Below, one piece after another: positions 39,835 to 49,318 of a stretch of DNA of 64,000 bases. Numbering within the stretch: the stretch's first letter is position 1; each line of letters starts with the position of its first letter. The position numbers and the translations under genes are program-made. The stretch comes from Citrobacter amalonaticus (GTDB lineage Bacteria; Pseudomonadota; Gammaproteobacteria; Enterobacterales; Enterobacteriaceae), in contig NZ_AP024585.1 of NCBI RefSeq assembly GCF_018323885.1, positions 1,178,001 through 1,242,000 on the forward strand, read 5' to 3'. The notes below the pieces were generated by a model. That model was given only the letters and a program-made list of their open reading frames with translations, did no database searches and was not told the origin of the DNA.

Positions 39835-41703
39835 ATGTCTCAAACTGCCTCATTGATTCTGACCCACGGAAAAATACATACCCTCGACAGCCATAGCCCG
39901 CAGGCGGAAGCCGTGGCGATCAAGGACGGAAAAATTCTCGCCACGGGAACGCACGACCAGGTGATGCGTTTTGCCGCAGACGGTACACAGGTGGTTGATC
40001 TGAAAGGTCACACTGTGATTCCGGGGCTTAATGATTCCCACCTGCATCTGATCCGCGGTGGGCTGAATTACAATCTGGAACTGCGCTGGGAAGGAGTACC
40101 CTCGCTGGCCGATGCGCTGCGTATGCTGAAAGAACAGGCCGACCGAACGCCTTCGCCACAGTGGGTTCGCGTGGTGGGCGGCTGGAGTGAATTTCAGTTT
40201 GCCGAACGCCGGATGCCGACGCTGGAAGAGCTTAACGACGCCGCGCCGGATACTCCCGTTTTCGTGCTGCATCTGTACGATCGTGCACTGTTAAACCGCG
40301 CGGCGCTGAAAGCCGTGGGATACACCAAAGCGACACCCGATCCGGCAGGCGGCGAGATCGTCCGTGATGGTAACGGTAACCCTACCGGGATGCTTATCGC
40401 CAAACCTAACGCCATGATCCTTTACTCGACGTTGGCGAAAGGGCCAAAACTGCCGCTGGAGATGCAGGTGAACTCCACCCGCCAGTTTATGCGTGAACTG
40501 AACCGTCTCGGACTGACCAGCGCCATCGACGCTGGTGGCGGTTTTCAGAACTACCCGGAAGATTACGAGATCATCGAGCAACTGCATGCCAACAATCAGA
40601 TGACGGTGCGCATTGCCTATAACCTGTTTACGCAGCGACCGAAGCAGGAACTGGAAGACTTTGAGCGCTGGACCGATATGCTCAAGCCGGGCCAGGGGAC
40701 CGATTTCTACCGTGCGAACGGAGCCGGGGAGATGCTGGTCTTCTCCGCAGCGGATTTCGAAGACTTCCTGCAACCGCGCCCGGATTTACCGCAAGGCATG
40801 GAGGATGAACTGGAGCGCGTGGTGCGCCACCTGGTGGAGCACCGCTGGCCGTTCCGTCTGCATGCCACTTACGATGAATCGATCAGCCGGATGCTGGATG
40901 TGTTCGAGAAAGTGAACCGTGATATTCCGTTCAATGGCCTGCACTGGTTCTTCGACCACGCCGAGACTATCAGCGAGCGCAATATCGATCGCGTGAAAGC
41001 ACTGGGCGGCGGCATTGCGGTACAGCATCGTATGGCCTTCCAGGGCGAATACTTTATCGACCGCTACGGGAAAGAAGCGGTGAAACAGACGCCGCCAGTG
41101 GCGAAAATGCTGGCCGCCGAGGTGCCGGTGGGGCTCGGAACGGATGCCACCCGCGTCGCCAGCTATAACCCATGGACGGCGCTGTACTGGCTGGTTTCCG
41201 GGCGCACGGTCGGCGGTACGGCGATGTATGACGACAACAACCGTTTACCGCGCGACGTGGCGCTGGAACTGTGGACGGCAGGGAGCGCGTGGTTTTCCAG
41301 CGAGCAAGGCAAAAAAGGGCGCATTGTCAAAGATCAACTGGCCGACCTGGTAGTGCTGTCAAAAGACTACTTCAGCGTCACGGAAGAGGAGATCAAAGGT
41401 ATTGAGTCGGTGATGACGATTGTCGATGGCAAAGTGGTGTATGCCGCCGGACCGTTTACTCCGCTCGCGCCGCCAGCGATCCCGGTCGTCCCGGACTGGT
41501 CTCCGGTGGTGAAAGTGCCGGGGCACTATCGCGCGGCGCCGCCAGCCGCCGCGAAAGCAGGCGCCGTGGTGCAGATGCACCAGTGCTGCGGGAGCTGCGG
41601 CGTACACGGTCATCAGCATGATATTGCCCGCCAGTCGGGGATCCCGGTGTCTGACGATCGGGCCTTCTGGGGCGCGCTCGGCTGTTCGTGCTTCGCATTT
41701 TAA
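39835..41703 (+). CDS. YtcJ-like amidohydrolase with Cys/His-rich C-terminal tail
   Basis: A 622-residue metal-dependent hydrolase of the amidohydrolase superfamily. The first metal motif is NDSHLHLIRGG (His69, His71); later segments include FRLHATYDESISR, LHWFFDHAET, and VGLGTDATR with the last catalytic Asp. The YtcJ group resembles N-substituted formamide deformylases, but the substrate here is unknown. After residue 560 the protein has a Pro/Ala linker and a tail with Cys584, Cys585, Cys588, His591, His593, His595 and then Cys617 and Cys619, a likely extra metal site. It is the third gene of the operon; the ATG follows CAGGAG. Confidence 0.86.
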   Translation: MSQTASLILTHGKIHTLDSHSPQAEAVAIKDGKILATGTHDQVMRFAADGTQVVDLKGHTVIPGLNDSHLHLIRGGLNYNLELRWEGVPSLADALRMLKEQADRTPSPQWVRVVGGWSEFQFAERRMPTLEELNDAAPDTPVFVLHLYDRALLNRAALKAVGYTKATPDPAGGEIVRDGNGNPTGMLIAKPNAMILYSTLAKGPKLPLEMQVNSTRQFMRELNRLGLTSAIDAGGGFQNYPEDYEIIEQLHANNQMTVRIAYNLFTQRPKQELEDFERWTDMLKPGQGTDFYRANGAGEMLVFSAADFEDFLQPRPDLPQGMEDELERVVRHLVEHRWPFRLHATYDESISRMLDVFEKVNRDIPFNGLHWFFDHAETISERNIDRVKALGGGIAVQHRMAFQGEYFIDRYGKEAVKQTPPVAKMLAAEVPVGLGTDATRVASYNPWTALYWLVSGRTVGGTAMYDDNNRLPRDVALELWTAGSAWFSSEQGKKGRIVKDQLADLVVLSKDYFSVTEEEIKGIESVMTIVDGKVVYAAGPFTPLAPPAIPVVPDWSPVVKVPGHYRAAPPAAAKAGAVVQMHQCCGSCGVHGHQHDIARQSGIPVSDDRAFWGALGCSCFAF

Positions 41704-41710
41704 CGCGCCA

Positions 41711-41740
41711 GCCGGATGTGTCGTTAACGGCATATCCGGC
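41711..41740. repeat. REP element after the amidohydrolase gene
   Basis: A REP-type palindrome with ends GCCGGATGTG and CATATCCGGC. It marks the 3' end of the hydrolase-ABM-amidohydrolase operon. Confidence 0.65.
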
Positions 41741-41817
41741 ATTTTCACCTTCAGAGATAGCGCGAATGCAACAATTTGTGTCAATCTTAGTTGATCCCGT
41801 ACAGTGAAGGTGAATAC

Positions 41818-44496
41818 ATGGACGACCTTTTAATCCTCGGCTGCATCATTTTGTTCTTCGCACTGGTCGTGGTGCCTGTTCTGGCGATTGTCGCCATCAG
41901 CCGAAGTTCAACGACGCGTGATGAGCTTGCCCGCTTACGCCGTCGGGTAGAGGAGCTTGAACAACGTGGCGTTGTTGCCCCTGCGATAACACCAGCGGCA
42001 GCGGCACCGGTTCAGCCTGCGGAGACGGTTATGGAGCGCGACCCAGACCCGATTCCGGTGGCGGCGCCAGAACCTGAACCTGAACCTGAACCCAAACCGG
42101 CTCACGTCAACCCCTGGCGCTCGTATACGCCGCAGAACGCGGCAAGCGCCGAGAAAATCGTCGAAAGAGACGTCCCTGTTGCCGCCGCGCAACCCTCCGC
42201 TTTTGGCGGCGTGATGTCATCGCTGGTGCGCTGGTTTATGCAGGGCAATCCGCTTGCTAAGCTGGGGATCCTGCTTCTCTTCCTCGGTCTCTCTTTCCTG
42301 TTGCGCTATACGGTCGAGCACTCCCTGTTCCCGCTTGAGCTGCGTCTGGTTGCGGCGGCGCTGTTTGCGATTGTCCTGCTGGCGATAGGCTGGCGTCTGC
42401 GGCATAAACAGCCGATCTATGCTCTCATTTTGCAGGGTGGGGCGACAGGTGCGCTCTATCTCACCGTCTTTGGCGCGTTTCGCCTCTGGCAAATGCTGCC
42501 GATGACGCTGGCCTTTGTGCTGCTGGTGGTTATCTGCGCAGCAAGCGTAGGACTGGCGATTCTGCAAAAAGCGCTCAGTCTGGCGATGCTGGCAAGCCTC
42601 GGTGGCTATCTTGCCCCACTGCTGCTTTCGACGGGAAGCGGTAACTATGTCGCGCTGTTCTCTTTCTATTTGCTGCTTTCGGTCGGCATTCTGGCGATCA
42701 GCGCCTGGCAACACTGGCGCGAGCTTAATCTGCTCGGCCTGCTTTTTACCTTTGGCGTTGGCGGCCTCTGGGGGCTTGATGACTATCAGCCAGCGTATTA
42801 CCTGAACTGCCAATTGTTCCTGATAGCCAACATTCTGCTTTTTGGCGTGCTGAGCGTGGCGCTGTCGCTGCGAGCGCAGACGAAGGGCAAGCAGATTATT
42901 GATGGCGTTTTGTTGTTTGCGCCGCCGCTGATCGGTTTTGGCATGCAGTACGCCATTATCCGCCACTGGGAATATGGTCCGGCGCTCAGCGCGTTGGGCT
43001 ACGGCGGTTTTTATCTGGTGCTGGCCTGGCTGGCATTACGTCGCTACCCGTCGTTGGGCCGACCGCTGGTGCTGGCGGCACTGGCGCTGGGCGGCGCGTT
43101 TACCACTCTTGCGATACCGCTGGCGCTGTCGGCGCAGTGGACGGCCATGGCTTGGGCGCTGGAAGGGGTGGGGATCCTGTGGCTGGGAGTACAACAGCAG
43201 CAGCGACGCATGAGTTACAGCGGTACCGCACTGCTGGTGCTGGCGCTCGGCAGCGCGCTGTGGGCGCAGGCGAACGGCACCACTGCGCTTTCGCTGATGC
43301 TGATCTTTGCCGTCCTTAGCGTTTGCTGGCTGGCAGGGGCGTGGCTGTGGCGCAAGATTCATCTGCGCGGCAGCATGGGACTGCTGGCGGGCGGGGTGAT
43401 ATTCTGGATTGTGGCGCTCGCGGGCGCGGCGCAGTGGCAGTTGACCTCCGATTCGCAGGTGATGGCGGGCGTGCTGGCGCTGATGGCCGTGTCGGTCTGG
43501 GGCTGGCGATTTGCCGCCGCACGCCTGACGTGGCAGGCGCTGGATGCCTGCAAATGGTTGCTGTGGCCGATGATGCTGGTGGCGCTGCTGTTTCAGATTT
43601 CTCAGCAGCAGATTTTTGCCGCAGGCTGGCAGAATCTGGCCTGGTGTCTGGCATTGCCGGCGGCGGTGGCGTTGCTCTGGCGTGATGCTGAGGCGTTGCC
43701 GCCGCGTCTTTCCAGGCTGGCGCATCTCTCGTTCTTCTGGATGATTCTGTTGGCGCTGGCGGCGGAACTGTTCTGGTTTGCCCGCGACCTGCCGTGGGGC
43801 ATGGCGGCCTGGGGCAGCGGTGTGGCAATGGCGGCAGGCGGTGCGCTGATTTTCCTCGTCGCAATGGCCGTTCGTCGTCAGTTCTGGCCGTTCCGGGTCT
43901 GGCCCGCGCTGTATGCCTGTCAGGCGCTGATTCCCGTCGCGGCGGCATTGGTCGGGCTGTTAGTGCTGACCAATTTGCAGGACGGCGTAGTCTACCGTCA
44001 GACCTGGCTACCGCTGCTCAATCCGCTGGAAGAAGGGGCGGCTTTTGCATTACTGGGATTGATCGTGTTTTATCGCGCCTGCCTGCGCTTTTTCCCGGTG
44101 CAGGTGTCGGTATGTCGTCCGTGGCCAGTGGTTGCCCTGGTCGCACTTGGCTTCTGGTGGCTGAACGGTATGCTGTTGCGCGCGTTGGCCTGGTATGGCG
44201 ACGTGGCGTGGAACATGGAAGCGCTGTGGCATTCTCGGCTGATTCAGACCTGTTTTGCGCTGTTCTGGATGCTGGTGGCGCTGGTGGTGATGCTGCGCGC
44301 GACCCGCTATCGTTCACGCCGGGAATGGCTGTGCGGGGCGGCATTGTTAGGGATTGTGATTGTGAAACTGATGTTGGTGGACAGCGCGCGTGGCGGCGGC
44401 CTGGCGCGTGCGGTTGCGTTTATCGGTGTGGCTATACTGGTGCTCATTGTCGGGTATTTTTCACCGTTACCGCCCAAAGCTGGAGAAGAAAAATGA
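41818..44496 (+). CDS. DUF2339 multi-spanning membrane protein
   Basis: An 892-residue inner-membrane protein. After an N-terminal helix (about 3-24) come a short coiled coil (RDELARLRRRVEELEQRG) and a Pro/Glu-rich linker, and then some 20 or more closely spaced hydrophobic helices to the end. This layout matches DUF2339, a family of unknown function. The ATG at 41818 follows GAAGG with good spacing; a TTG at 41791 is an alternative. Its stop overlaps the next start (ATGA, 44493-44496), tying it to the DUF3999 protein. Confidence 0.85.
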   Translation: MDDLLILGCIILFFALVVVPVLAIVAISRSSTTRDELARLRRRVEELEQRGVVAPAITPAAAAPVQPAETVMERDPDPIPVAAPEPEPEPEPKPAHVNPWRSYTPQNAASAEKIVERDVPVAAAQPSAFGGVMSSLVRWFMQGNPLAKLGILLLFLGLSFLLRYTVEHSLFPLELRLVAAALFAIVLLAIGWRLRHKQPIYALILQGGATGALYLTVFGAFRLWQMLPMTLAFVLLVVICAASVGLAILQKALSLAMLASLGGYLAPLLLSTGSGNYVALFSFYLLLSVGILAISAWQHWRELNLLGLLFTFGVGGLWGLDDYQPAYYLNCQLFLIANILLFGVLSVALSLRAQTKGKQIIDGVLLFAPPLIGFGMQYAIIRHWEYGPALSALGYGGFYLVLAWLALRRYPSLGRPLVLAALALGGAFTTLAIPLALSAQWTAMAWALEGVGILWLGVQQQQRRMSYSGTALLVLALGSALWAQANGTTALSLMLIFAVLSVCWLAGAWLWRKIHLRGSMGLLAGGVIFWIVALAGAAQWQLTSDSQVMAGVLALMAVSVWGWRFAAARLTWQALDACKWLLWPMMLVALLFQISQQQIFAAGWQNLAWCLALPAAVALLWRDAEALPPRLSRLAHLSFFWMILLALAAELFWFARDLPWGMAAWGSGVAMAAGGALIFLVAMAVRRQFWPFRVWPALYACQALIPVAAALVGLLVLTNLQDGVVYRQTWLPLLNPLEEGAAFALLGLIVFYRACLRFFPVQVSVCRPWPVVALVALGFWWLNGMLLRALAWYGDVAWNMEALWHSRLIQTCFALFWMLVALVVMLRATRYRSRREWLCGAALLGIVIVKLMLVDSARGGGLARAVAFIGVAILVLIVGYFSPLPPKAGEEK

Positions 44497-45887
44497 AATG
44501 GATGAAAGCGGTATTATGTAGTGTGCTACTGGGCGTGGCAGGCACCGCCATCGGCAGTGATGACGTGAAGGAGTCACCGAGGGATTACGCGACGGGCGTT
44601 ATGCTGGAAACGCTCGGCACATCGCCGTGGTATCGCGTGTCGCTCCCGCAGGCGGTGTACCTGGGGACCGCCTGGCCAGATTTGCGCGATGTCCGCGTTT
44701 TTAATCATGCGGGGGAGACGGTGCCGTTTACGCTGGTGGCGCAGAAAACCCAACCCGTTACACCGCAAACGGTCACGCTGAGACTCTTCCCACTGGATAT
44801 GTCGCCCGTCCCGCCGCGTGAGGAGGGGAGACGTAGCGGGGAATCTTTTGTCTTACGCTCGAAGACCGGCATTGAAATTCATCTGGAAAGTGATGACGTT
44901 AAAACGGTTGGACAGAGCTATTTACTGATGCTGCCGGAGGAAATGAAAGACGACTTTTTCCTGGAGCAACTGCGTCTGAACTGGGAGACCCCGACGGGCA
45001 ACTGGCAGGGGAAAGCGTCGGTCTATGCCAGTCGTGATTTACGCTACTGGCGGTCCGTACAGGAAGAGGCGCCGCTGCTGGCGCTGACGCGTGATAACGA
45101 TCGGCTGAAAATGGATACCATCAGCGCCAGTCTGAGACTTTCTGCCGATGGGAATCGTTATCTGCTGGTGATCCTCGATTCGCAAAGCCCGGCGCTGACG
45201 TTAAACAGCGTCACCGCCATTGCCGAAAACAGCGCGCCGGAATCCGCACGAATCGAGATCGGCGCGCAAGAGGAAAAGGTGTCCAATGACGAAGCGATCT
45301 GGCGCTGGACACAGCCGCAGCCTCTGACTTCGCTCAGCATCGTTCTGGATGATGAAGGCGTTTTACCGGTAGAGCTGGCGTGGCGTAGCGCAGAAAAAGC
45401 GCCCTGGCAGCCACTGACGAAAACCGTGCTTTATCGCCTGAACGGCAAGCGTTCGGAGGATATTCGTCTTTCCGGTGGGCTGGTTGACGCCGTTCGGATG
45501 ACGACCATTAACGCTCGCTTGCCGGAGAGACTGCCTGCGCTGAGCGGCGCGCGCGACAGCTATCAACTGGTGTTTAATACTCAGGGAAAAGGGCCTTACA
45601 TGCTGGCCTGGGGCAACCGGGCGGCGCAAAAAGCGGATATCGGTCTTGATCTGTTGATTCCAGTGTCGCTACGTAAAACACAGGAGATAGACGCTCTGCC
45701 ACGGGCCACGCCGCAGAATGAGGTCGCCCTCGGCGGCGAGGCGCGACTGACGGCAACATCGGCTGCCGAGCAACAAAGCCAGTGGAAAACGGTGCTGGTG
45801 TGGGTGGCGCTGATACTGGGTGTTGCCATTCTGGCGTTAATGGCCTGGCGTATCTGGCGGGAAGTCAAAAAGGATGGGACGCAGTAA
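44493..45887 (+). CDS. DUF3999 family exported membrane-anchored protein
   Basis: A 464-residue protein with a signal peptide (about 1-21), a large periplasmic beta-rich region and a C-terminal transmembrane helix (about 437-456) followed by a basic tail (WRIWREVKKDGTQ). It matches DUF3999, function unknown. The ATG at 44493 overlaps the DUF2339 stop by four bases and has GGAGAAG upstream. The frame is open well beyond this start, but that part only mirrors the DUF2339 gene. The two proteins probably form one envelope complex. Confidence 0.84.
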   Translation: MKWMKAVLCSVLLGVAGTAIGSDDVKESPRDYATGVMLETLGTSPWYRVSLPQAVYLGTAWPDLRDVRVFNHAGETVPFTLVAQKTQPVTPQTVTLRLFPLDMSPVPPREEGRRSGESFVLRSKTGIEIHLESDDVKTVGQSYLLMLPEEMKDDFFLEQLRLNWETPTGNWQGKASVYASRDLRYWRSVQEEAPLLALTRDNDRLKMDTISASLRLSADGNRYLLVILDSQSPALTLNSVTAIAENSAPESARIEIGAQEEKVSNDEAIWRWTQPQPLTSLSIVLDDEGVLPVELAWRSAEKAPWQPLTKTVLYRLNGKRSEDIRLSGGLVDAVRMTTINARLPERLPALSGARDSYQLVFNTQGKGPYMLAWGNRAAQKADIGLDLLIPVSLRKTQEIDALPRATPQNEVALGGEARLTATSAAEQQSQWKTVLVWVALILGVAILALMAWRIWREVKKDGTQ

Positions 45888-45920
45888 GCGATAAAAAGGC
45901 TCGCCGTCAGCACGATATCG

Positions 45921-45951
45921 CCCGCCCCGGCGTTGACCGGCGGCGGGTTTT
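45921..45951 (+). terminator. Terminator after the DUF3999 gene
   Basis: GC-rich stem 45921-45930 with 45937-45947 (one bulged C) and a CGTTGA loop, followed by TTTT. Confidence 0.6.
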
Positions 45952-45987
45952 CCCTGAGATGGCGTCACACGATGAGGCCAAACGTTT

Positions 45988-46848
45988 CTAATAGCGGTTT
46001 TGCGAGCCAAACAGTTCGATGCGCCGCGCAATCATCTCGCGTACCGGTTTTAGCCCCTGATTGATCACTTTCCGCGGGTCATTGACGTCGTGACCGGTAT
46101 CGGCAGCAAATATCGCTTTCACTTCCTGGCACCAGGCGTACATGTTTTCGGTATTGACGTTAATTTTTGCCGTCCCGCAGGCAATGGCTTTACGCATGTC
46201 ATCGTCTGCAATACCGGTGCCGCCGTGCAATACCAGGGGGACTTTTACCAACTCGGAAATGGTTTTCATCTCCGTAAACCCTAGTTTAGCTTTGCCTTTA
46301 TACAGTCCATGGGTTGAACCCAGCGCTGCCGCCAGGCAATCGACCTGGGTTTCTTTGACCAGGGTATAGCACTCCTGTGGGTCGGCGTAGATAACCTCGG
46401 AATTGACAATGCCATCTTCACTGCCGGCGATGGTGCCCAGTTCAGCTTCAACCGAAATGCCTTTGCTGTGGGCCAGTTCAACCAGATGACGGGTAATGGC
46501 CAGGTTCTCGTTAAACGGCAGGTGCGAACCATCAAACATAATAGAACTGAATCCGGCGTCGATAGCCGCTTCGCAGGCTTCACGGGTGGTCCCATGATCC
46601 AGGTGCAGTGCGACCGGAATATCAATGTTTAAATAATCCATCGCATTCACCACGATGTCATGAATACATTTTAATCCCAGCATATGTTTAACTGTACCGC
46701 CGGAAACGCCTAAAATAACCGGAGAGCGTAGCTGTTGTCCGGTGCTTAATACCGCACCGACCCATTCCAGATTATTGATATTGAATTGTCCTACGGCATA
46801 ACCGTCCCGTAGGGCATGCCGAAGCATGTCCTTCATAGAAACTAACAT
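45988..46848 (-). CDS. Class II ketose-bisphosphate aldolase (GatY/KbaY-like)
   Basis: A 286-residue zinc aldolase. Asp84 and His85 in LHLDHGTT, His180 in GSTHGLY and His208 in LHGGTG match the catalytic and zinc-binding residues of the tagatose/fructose-bisphosphate aldolase family. It should split a ketose bisphosphate into dihydroxyacetone phosphate and an aldehyde; which ketose is not known. The ATG at 46848 was chosen for its AAGAGG at five bases. It is the last gene of a PTS operon, 29 bp after the kinase gene. Confidence 0.87.
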   Translation of the reverse strand: MLVSMKDMLRHALRDGYAVGQFNINNLEWVGAVLSTGQQLRSPVILGVSGGTVKHMLGLKCIHDIVVNAMDYLNIDIPVALHLDHGTTREACEAAIDAGFSSIMFDGSHLPFNENLAITRHLVELAHSKGISVEAELGTIAGSEDGIVNSEVIYADPQECYTLVKETQVDCLAAALGSTHGLYKGKAKLGFTEMKTISELVKVPLVLHGGTGIADDDMRKAIACGTAKINVNTENMYAWCQEVKAIFAADTGHDVNDPRKVINQGLKPVREMIARRIELFGSQNRY

Positions 46849-46877
46849 AATCACCTCTTGATATTCATTAAAAGCAA

Positions 46878-47840
46878 TTACTCGCCAAAATATTGCTTTA
46901 AGTTTCTTTCGTAGCTATTTAACGAGTTGTGGACAACGGCAAGGTCCGGCATAGATTCGCGGACACCTTTTTTCTCTATGGAAATGGCGGCAGTCAGGCT
47001 GGCAAATAAAATGATATTATCAATATGCCATGAATAATGAACGCCGTAAGTAAAGGCACCGTGGAATACATCTCCTGCGCCAGTGGTATCAACGGCATTG
47101 CACAGCCAGGCAGGCACAATTTGCAGCATACCATTTTTTAATAGCGCGCAGCCTTTTTCCCCGAGGGTAATAAAGGCTTCCCCACGGCAAATTTTATTTA
47201 ACTCAATTAGCGCTGCTTTAATTTCCGTTTCGGTACTCAGGGCACGATATCCCATATAGTCACGGGCAAAATGCTCGCTGACCACAAAATAATCGGTCCA
47301 GGCCGCTAGTTTAATATTACTGTCACGTAATGAACCGCCGTCCATGACCACCCGTGCCGATGGCAGTTTCTTAATTAAATATTCACTGATTTCGGCTTCA
47401 TGACCATCAATTAATAGCGTTACGGGCTCGTCTGACGCAATCAACCGTTCAGCCAAATCATCAAGCTTGAGCTTCTGGTCATAAGTCAGCGAAGGTGGCG
47501 TTTGCATTTTACGGGTAATTATCGTCCGCGACCCCGTTAAGCGGTTTACCAGCACCGATGCCAGCGGTGTGATCATTTCATCAGAGAACACGACCTGACT
47601 GGTATCGACGCCCGCCTGGGCAAACTCATCAATAATACGCTGACCGTAAAGGTCCTGGTTCAGATGGCCAATGTAATAAACATCTTCACCCCATAATCCC
47701 AGCAACCACGCCGCATTTGCTGCCGGGCCGCCGCCACTTTCAATAAAGTCATGGCAGAAATTTTTGGTATTTTCCTGCGGCCATTCGTTCAAAAAGAAAA
47801 ACTGATCAAAACATGAAAACCCGATGGACAAGATAGCCAT
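46878..47840 (-). CDS. PfkB-family carbohydrate kinase
   Basis: A 320-residue ribokinase-type kinase. The N-terminal substrate region includes ESGGGPAANAAWLLG, and the catalytic C-terminal motif is DTTGAGDVFHGAFTYG with the general-base Asp. In this operon it should add a second phosphate to the sugar phosphate delivered by the PTS, making the aldolase substrate; that order is inferred. The ATG follows CAGGAGT on the minus strand. Not assignable to a named sugar. Confidence 0.87.
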   Translation of the reverse strand: MAILSIGFSCFDQFFFLNEWPQENTKNFCHDFIESGGGPAANAAWLLGLWGEDVYYIGHLNQDLYGQRIIDEFAQAGVDTSQVVFSDEMITPLASVLVNRLTGSRTIITRKMQTPPSLTYDQKLKLDDLAERLIASDEPVTLLIDGHEAEISEYLIKKLPSARVVMDGGSLRDSNIKLAAWTDYFVVSEHFARDYMGYRALSTETEIKAALIELNKICRGEAFITLGEKGCALLKNGMLQIVPAWLCNAVDTTGAGDVFHGAFTYGVHYSWHIDNIILFASLTAAISIEKKGVRESMPDLAVVHNSLNSYERNLKQYFGE

Positions 47841-47906
47841 AACAACTCCTGATTATTTTGTCAGCTGCGGGAAGACATCCCTTCCCGCAGGGAAAAATGA
47901 AACGGC

Positions 47907-49298
47907 TTATTCATTTTTCTTATCCGCAGTGAGCTCCTCATAGCTGAGCGTGTCACCGACTACGCGAACCGAACGGAAGCAGAATGGCACCAGCAGCGCG
48001 ACGATAAGCGCCAGACAAATCAGGTAGATAGTGATCTGACCAAACTGGGTGAAGGCGTTACCGATAATAATTCCCCACACTGCGAAATCAAAGTCAGCGA
48101 AGGTGCTGTTTTCAAAGCCCAGGTTCCCCAATGCCGGAAGCAGCATGGCTGGCAGGAAAGCAAGGAATATGCCGCCGATAAAGGAGGCGATGATGCAGCC
48201 GCGTTTACCGCCAAGCTTGTCGGCGAATACCCCGGAAGTCCCGCCACAGAAGAAGTGCGGTACCATGCCCGGAATAATCAGCGCCATTCCCAGTCCGCCC
48301 AACATGAGCATACCGACCAGACCGCCAACAAATGAGCTGATAAAGCCTACGACGACTGCCGTTGGGCTGAAGGTGAAGAAGACCGCGCAGTCAACAGCAG
48401 GGATCGAGTCAGGAATCAGCTTCTGGCTAATCCCCTGGAATGCCGGAACCAGATCGCCGAGGATCAGCCGCACGCCGTTGTAGACGATGGCGACGCCAAC
48501 CGCAAACTGCAGACCGGTAAGAATAGAGAAGATCAACATGTTCTGATCCGTTATCGTACGGAGATATTCAGTGCCAGCGACGGCGCTGCATACAAAGTAG
48601 ATAATGAACATCACAATCCCGGTTGTGACCGTGGTATCGCGCAGAAAACCCCACTTTTCTGAGATTTCAGTATCGGCGAATGAGTTTGCCGGGTTACCGG
48701 TTTTGGTGGCGATCCAGGCTGAGATGTAATAGCCCAGGGAGCCAAAGTGTCCCATCGCGATACCGCCGTCTTCGGTCACCTGTTTGGTATAACGCTGGCC
48801 GATTGCCGGAGAAATGGCCGACCATGAGCCGAGCAAGAATCCGCCAATTAAAACCAACATCCAGCCGCGGAATTCCGCGGCCTGGAGAACCGCCGAAAAC
48901 AGGCACGCCAGAAAGAACGAGTGGTGGCCGGTCAGAAAGATATATTTGTACTTGGTACAGCGAGCAATAATGAGGTTAAAAATAAAACCTAACAGCAAAA
49001 TACTCATGGTTTCCACACCCAGCACCTTCTGTGCGACGGAAACAATGGCCTCGTTGTTAGGGATTACGCCGCGAATATTAAATCCGGCTTCGATAATTCC
49101 ACCAAGCGGGTTCAGGTTGGCAACGATAACGCCAGCACCTGCGCTTAACATTAAATACCCTAAAATAGGTTTTAAGGTACCGGTGAGCAATTTATTCCCA
49201 GGAGAGCGTAGCGCCACTAAGCCGACAAAGGCGATAATCCCCATCAGGAATGCGGGTTGGCTAAATATTTCTGATAAGAAACTAAGAATAGCCTGCAT
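47907..49298 (-). CDS. PTS transporter IIC component, ascorbate (UlaA) type
   Basis: A 463-residue integral membrane permease with about 11 hydrophobic helices. It carries UlaA-family signatures: FLTGHHSFF, then AFQGISQKLIPDSIPAVDCA and FSPTAVVVGF, which align with UlaA ([20 protein letters not shown] as I recall it). It should import and pass on a phosphorylated sugar or sugar acid; the substrate need not be ascorbate. It lies 20 bp after the IIB gene and 66 bp before the kinase gene. Confidence 0.87.
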   Translation of the reverse strand: MQAILSFLSEIFSQPAFLMGIIAFVGLVALRSPGNKLLTGTLKPILGYLMLSAGAGVIVANLNPLGGIIEAGFNIRGVIPNNEAIVSVAQKVLGVETMSILLLGFIFNLIIARCTKYKYIFLTGHHSFFLACLFSAVLQAAEFRGWMLVLIGGFLLGSWSAISPAIGQRYTKQVTEDGGIAMGHFGSLGYYISAWIATKTGNPANSFADTEISEKWGFLRDTTVTTGIVMFIIYFVCSAVAGTEYLRTITDQNMLIFSILTGLQFAVGVAIVYNGVRLILGDLVPAFQGISQKLIPDSIPAVDCAVFFTFSPTAVVVGFISSFVGGLVGMLMLGGLGMALIIPGMVPHFFCGGTSGVFADKLGGKRGCIIASFIGGIFLAFLPAMLLPALGNLGFENSTFADFDFAVWGIIIGNAFTQFGQITIYLICLALIVALLVPFCFRSVRVVGDTLSYEELTADKKNE

Positions 49299-49318
49299 GA
49301 TCGTTCCCTCAATAATGA

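Noticed and set aside
41791..41817. TTG start for the DUF2339 gene
   Set aside because: The ATG at 41818 has a well-placed GAAGG and begins directly with the N-terminal helix.
42217..42966. Long minus-strand frames inside the DUF2339 gene
   Set aside because: Membrane-protein codon bias opens the antisense frame; the product is Gln/Arg-rich low-complexity sequence with no domain.
43794..44492. Upstream extension of the DUF3999 frame by about 230 codons
   Set aside because: The extension is out of frame with DUF2339 but inside it, Gly/Arg-rich and without similarity; the ATG at 44493 is followed by a proper signal peptide.
47907..49298. GatC-type (galactitol) IIC permease
   Set aside because: The signature regions GHHSFF and AFQGISQKLIP fit the UlaA/ascorbate family better than GatC.
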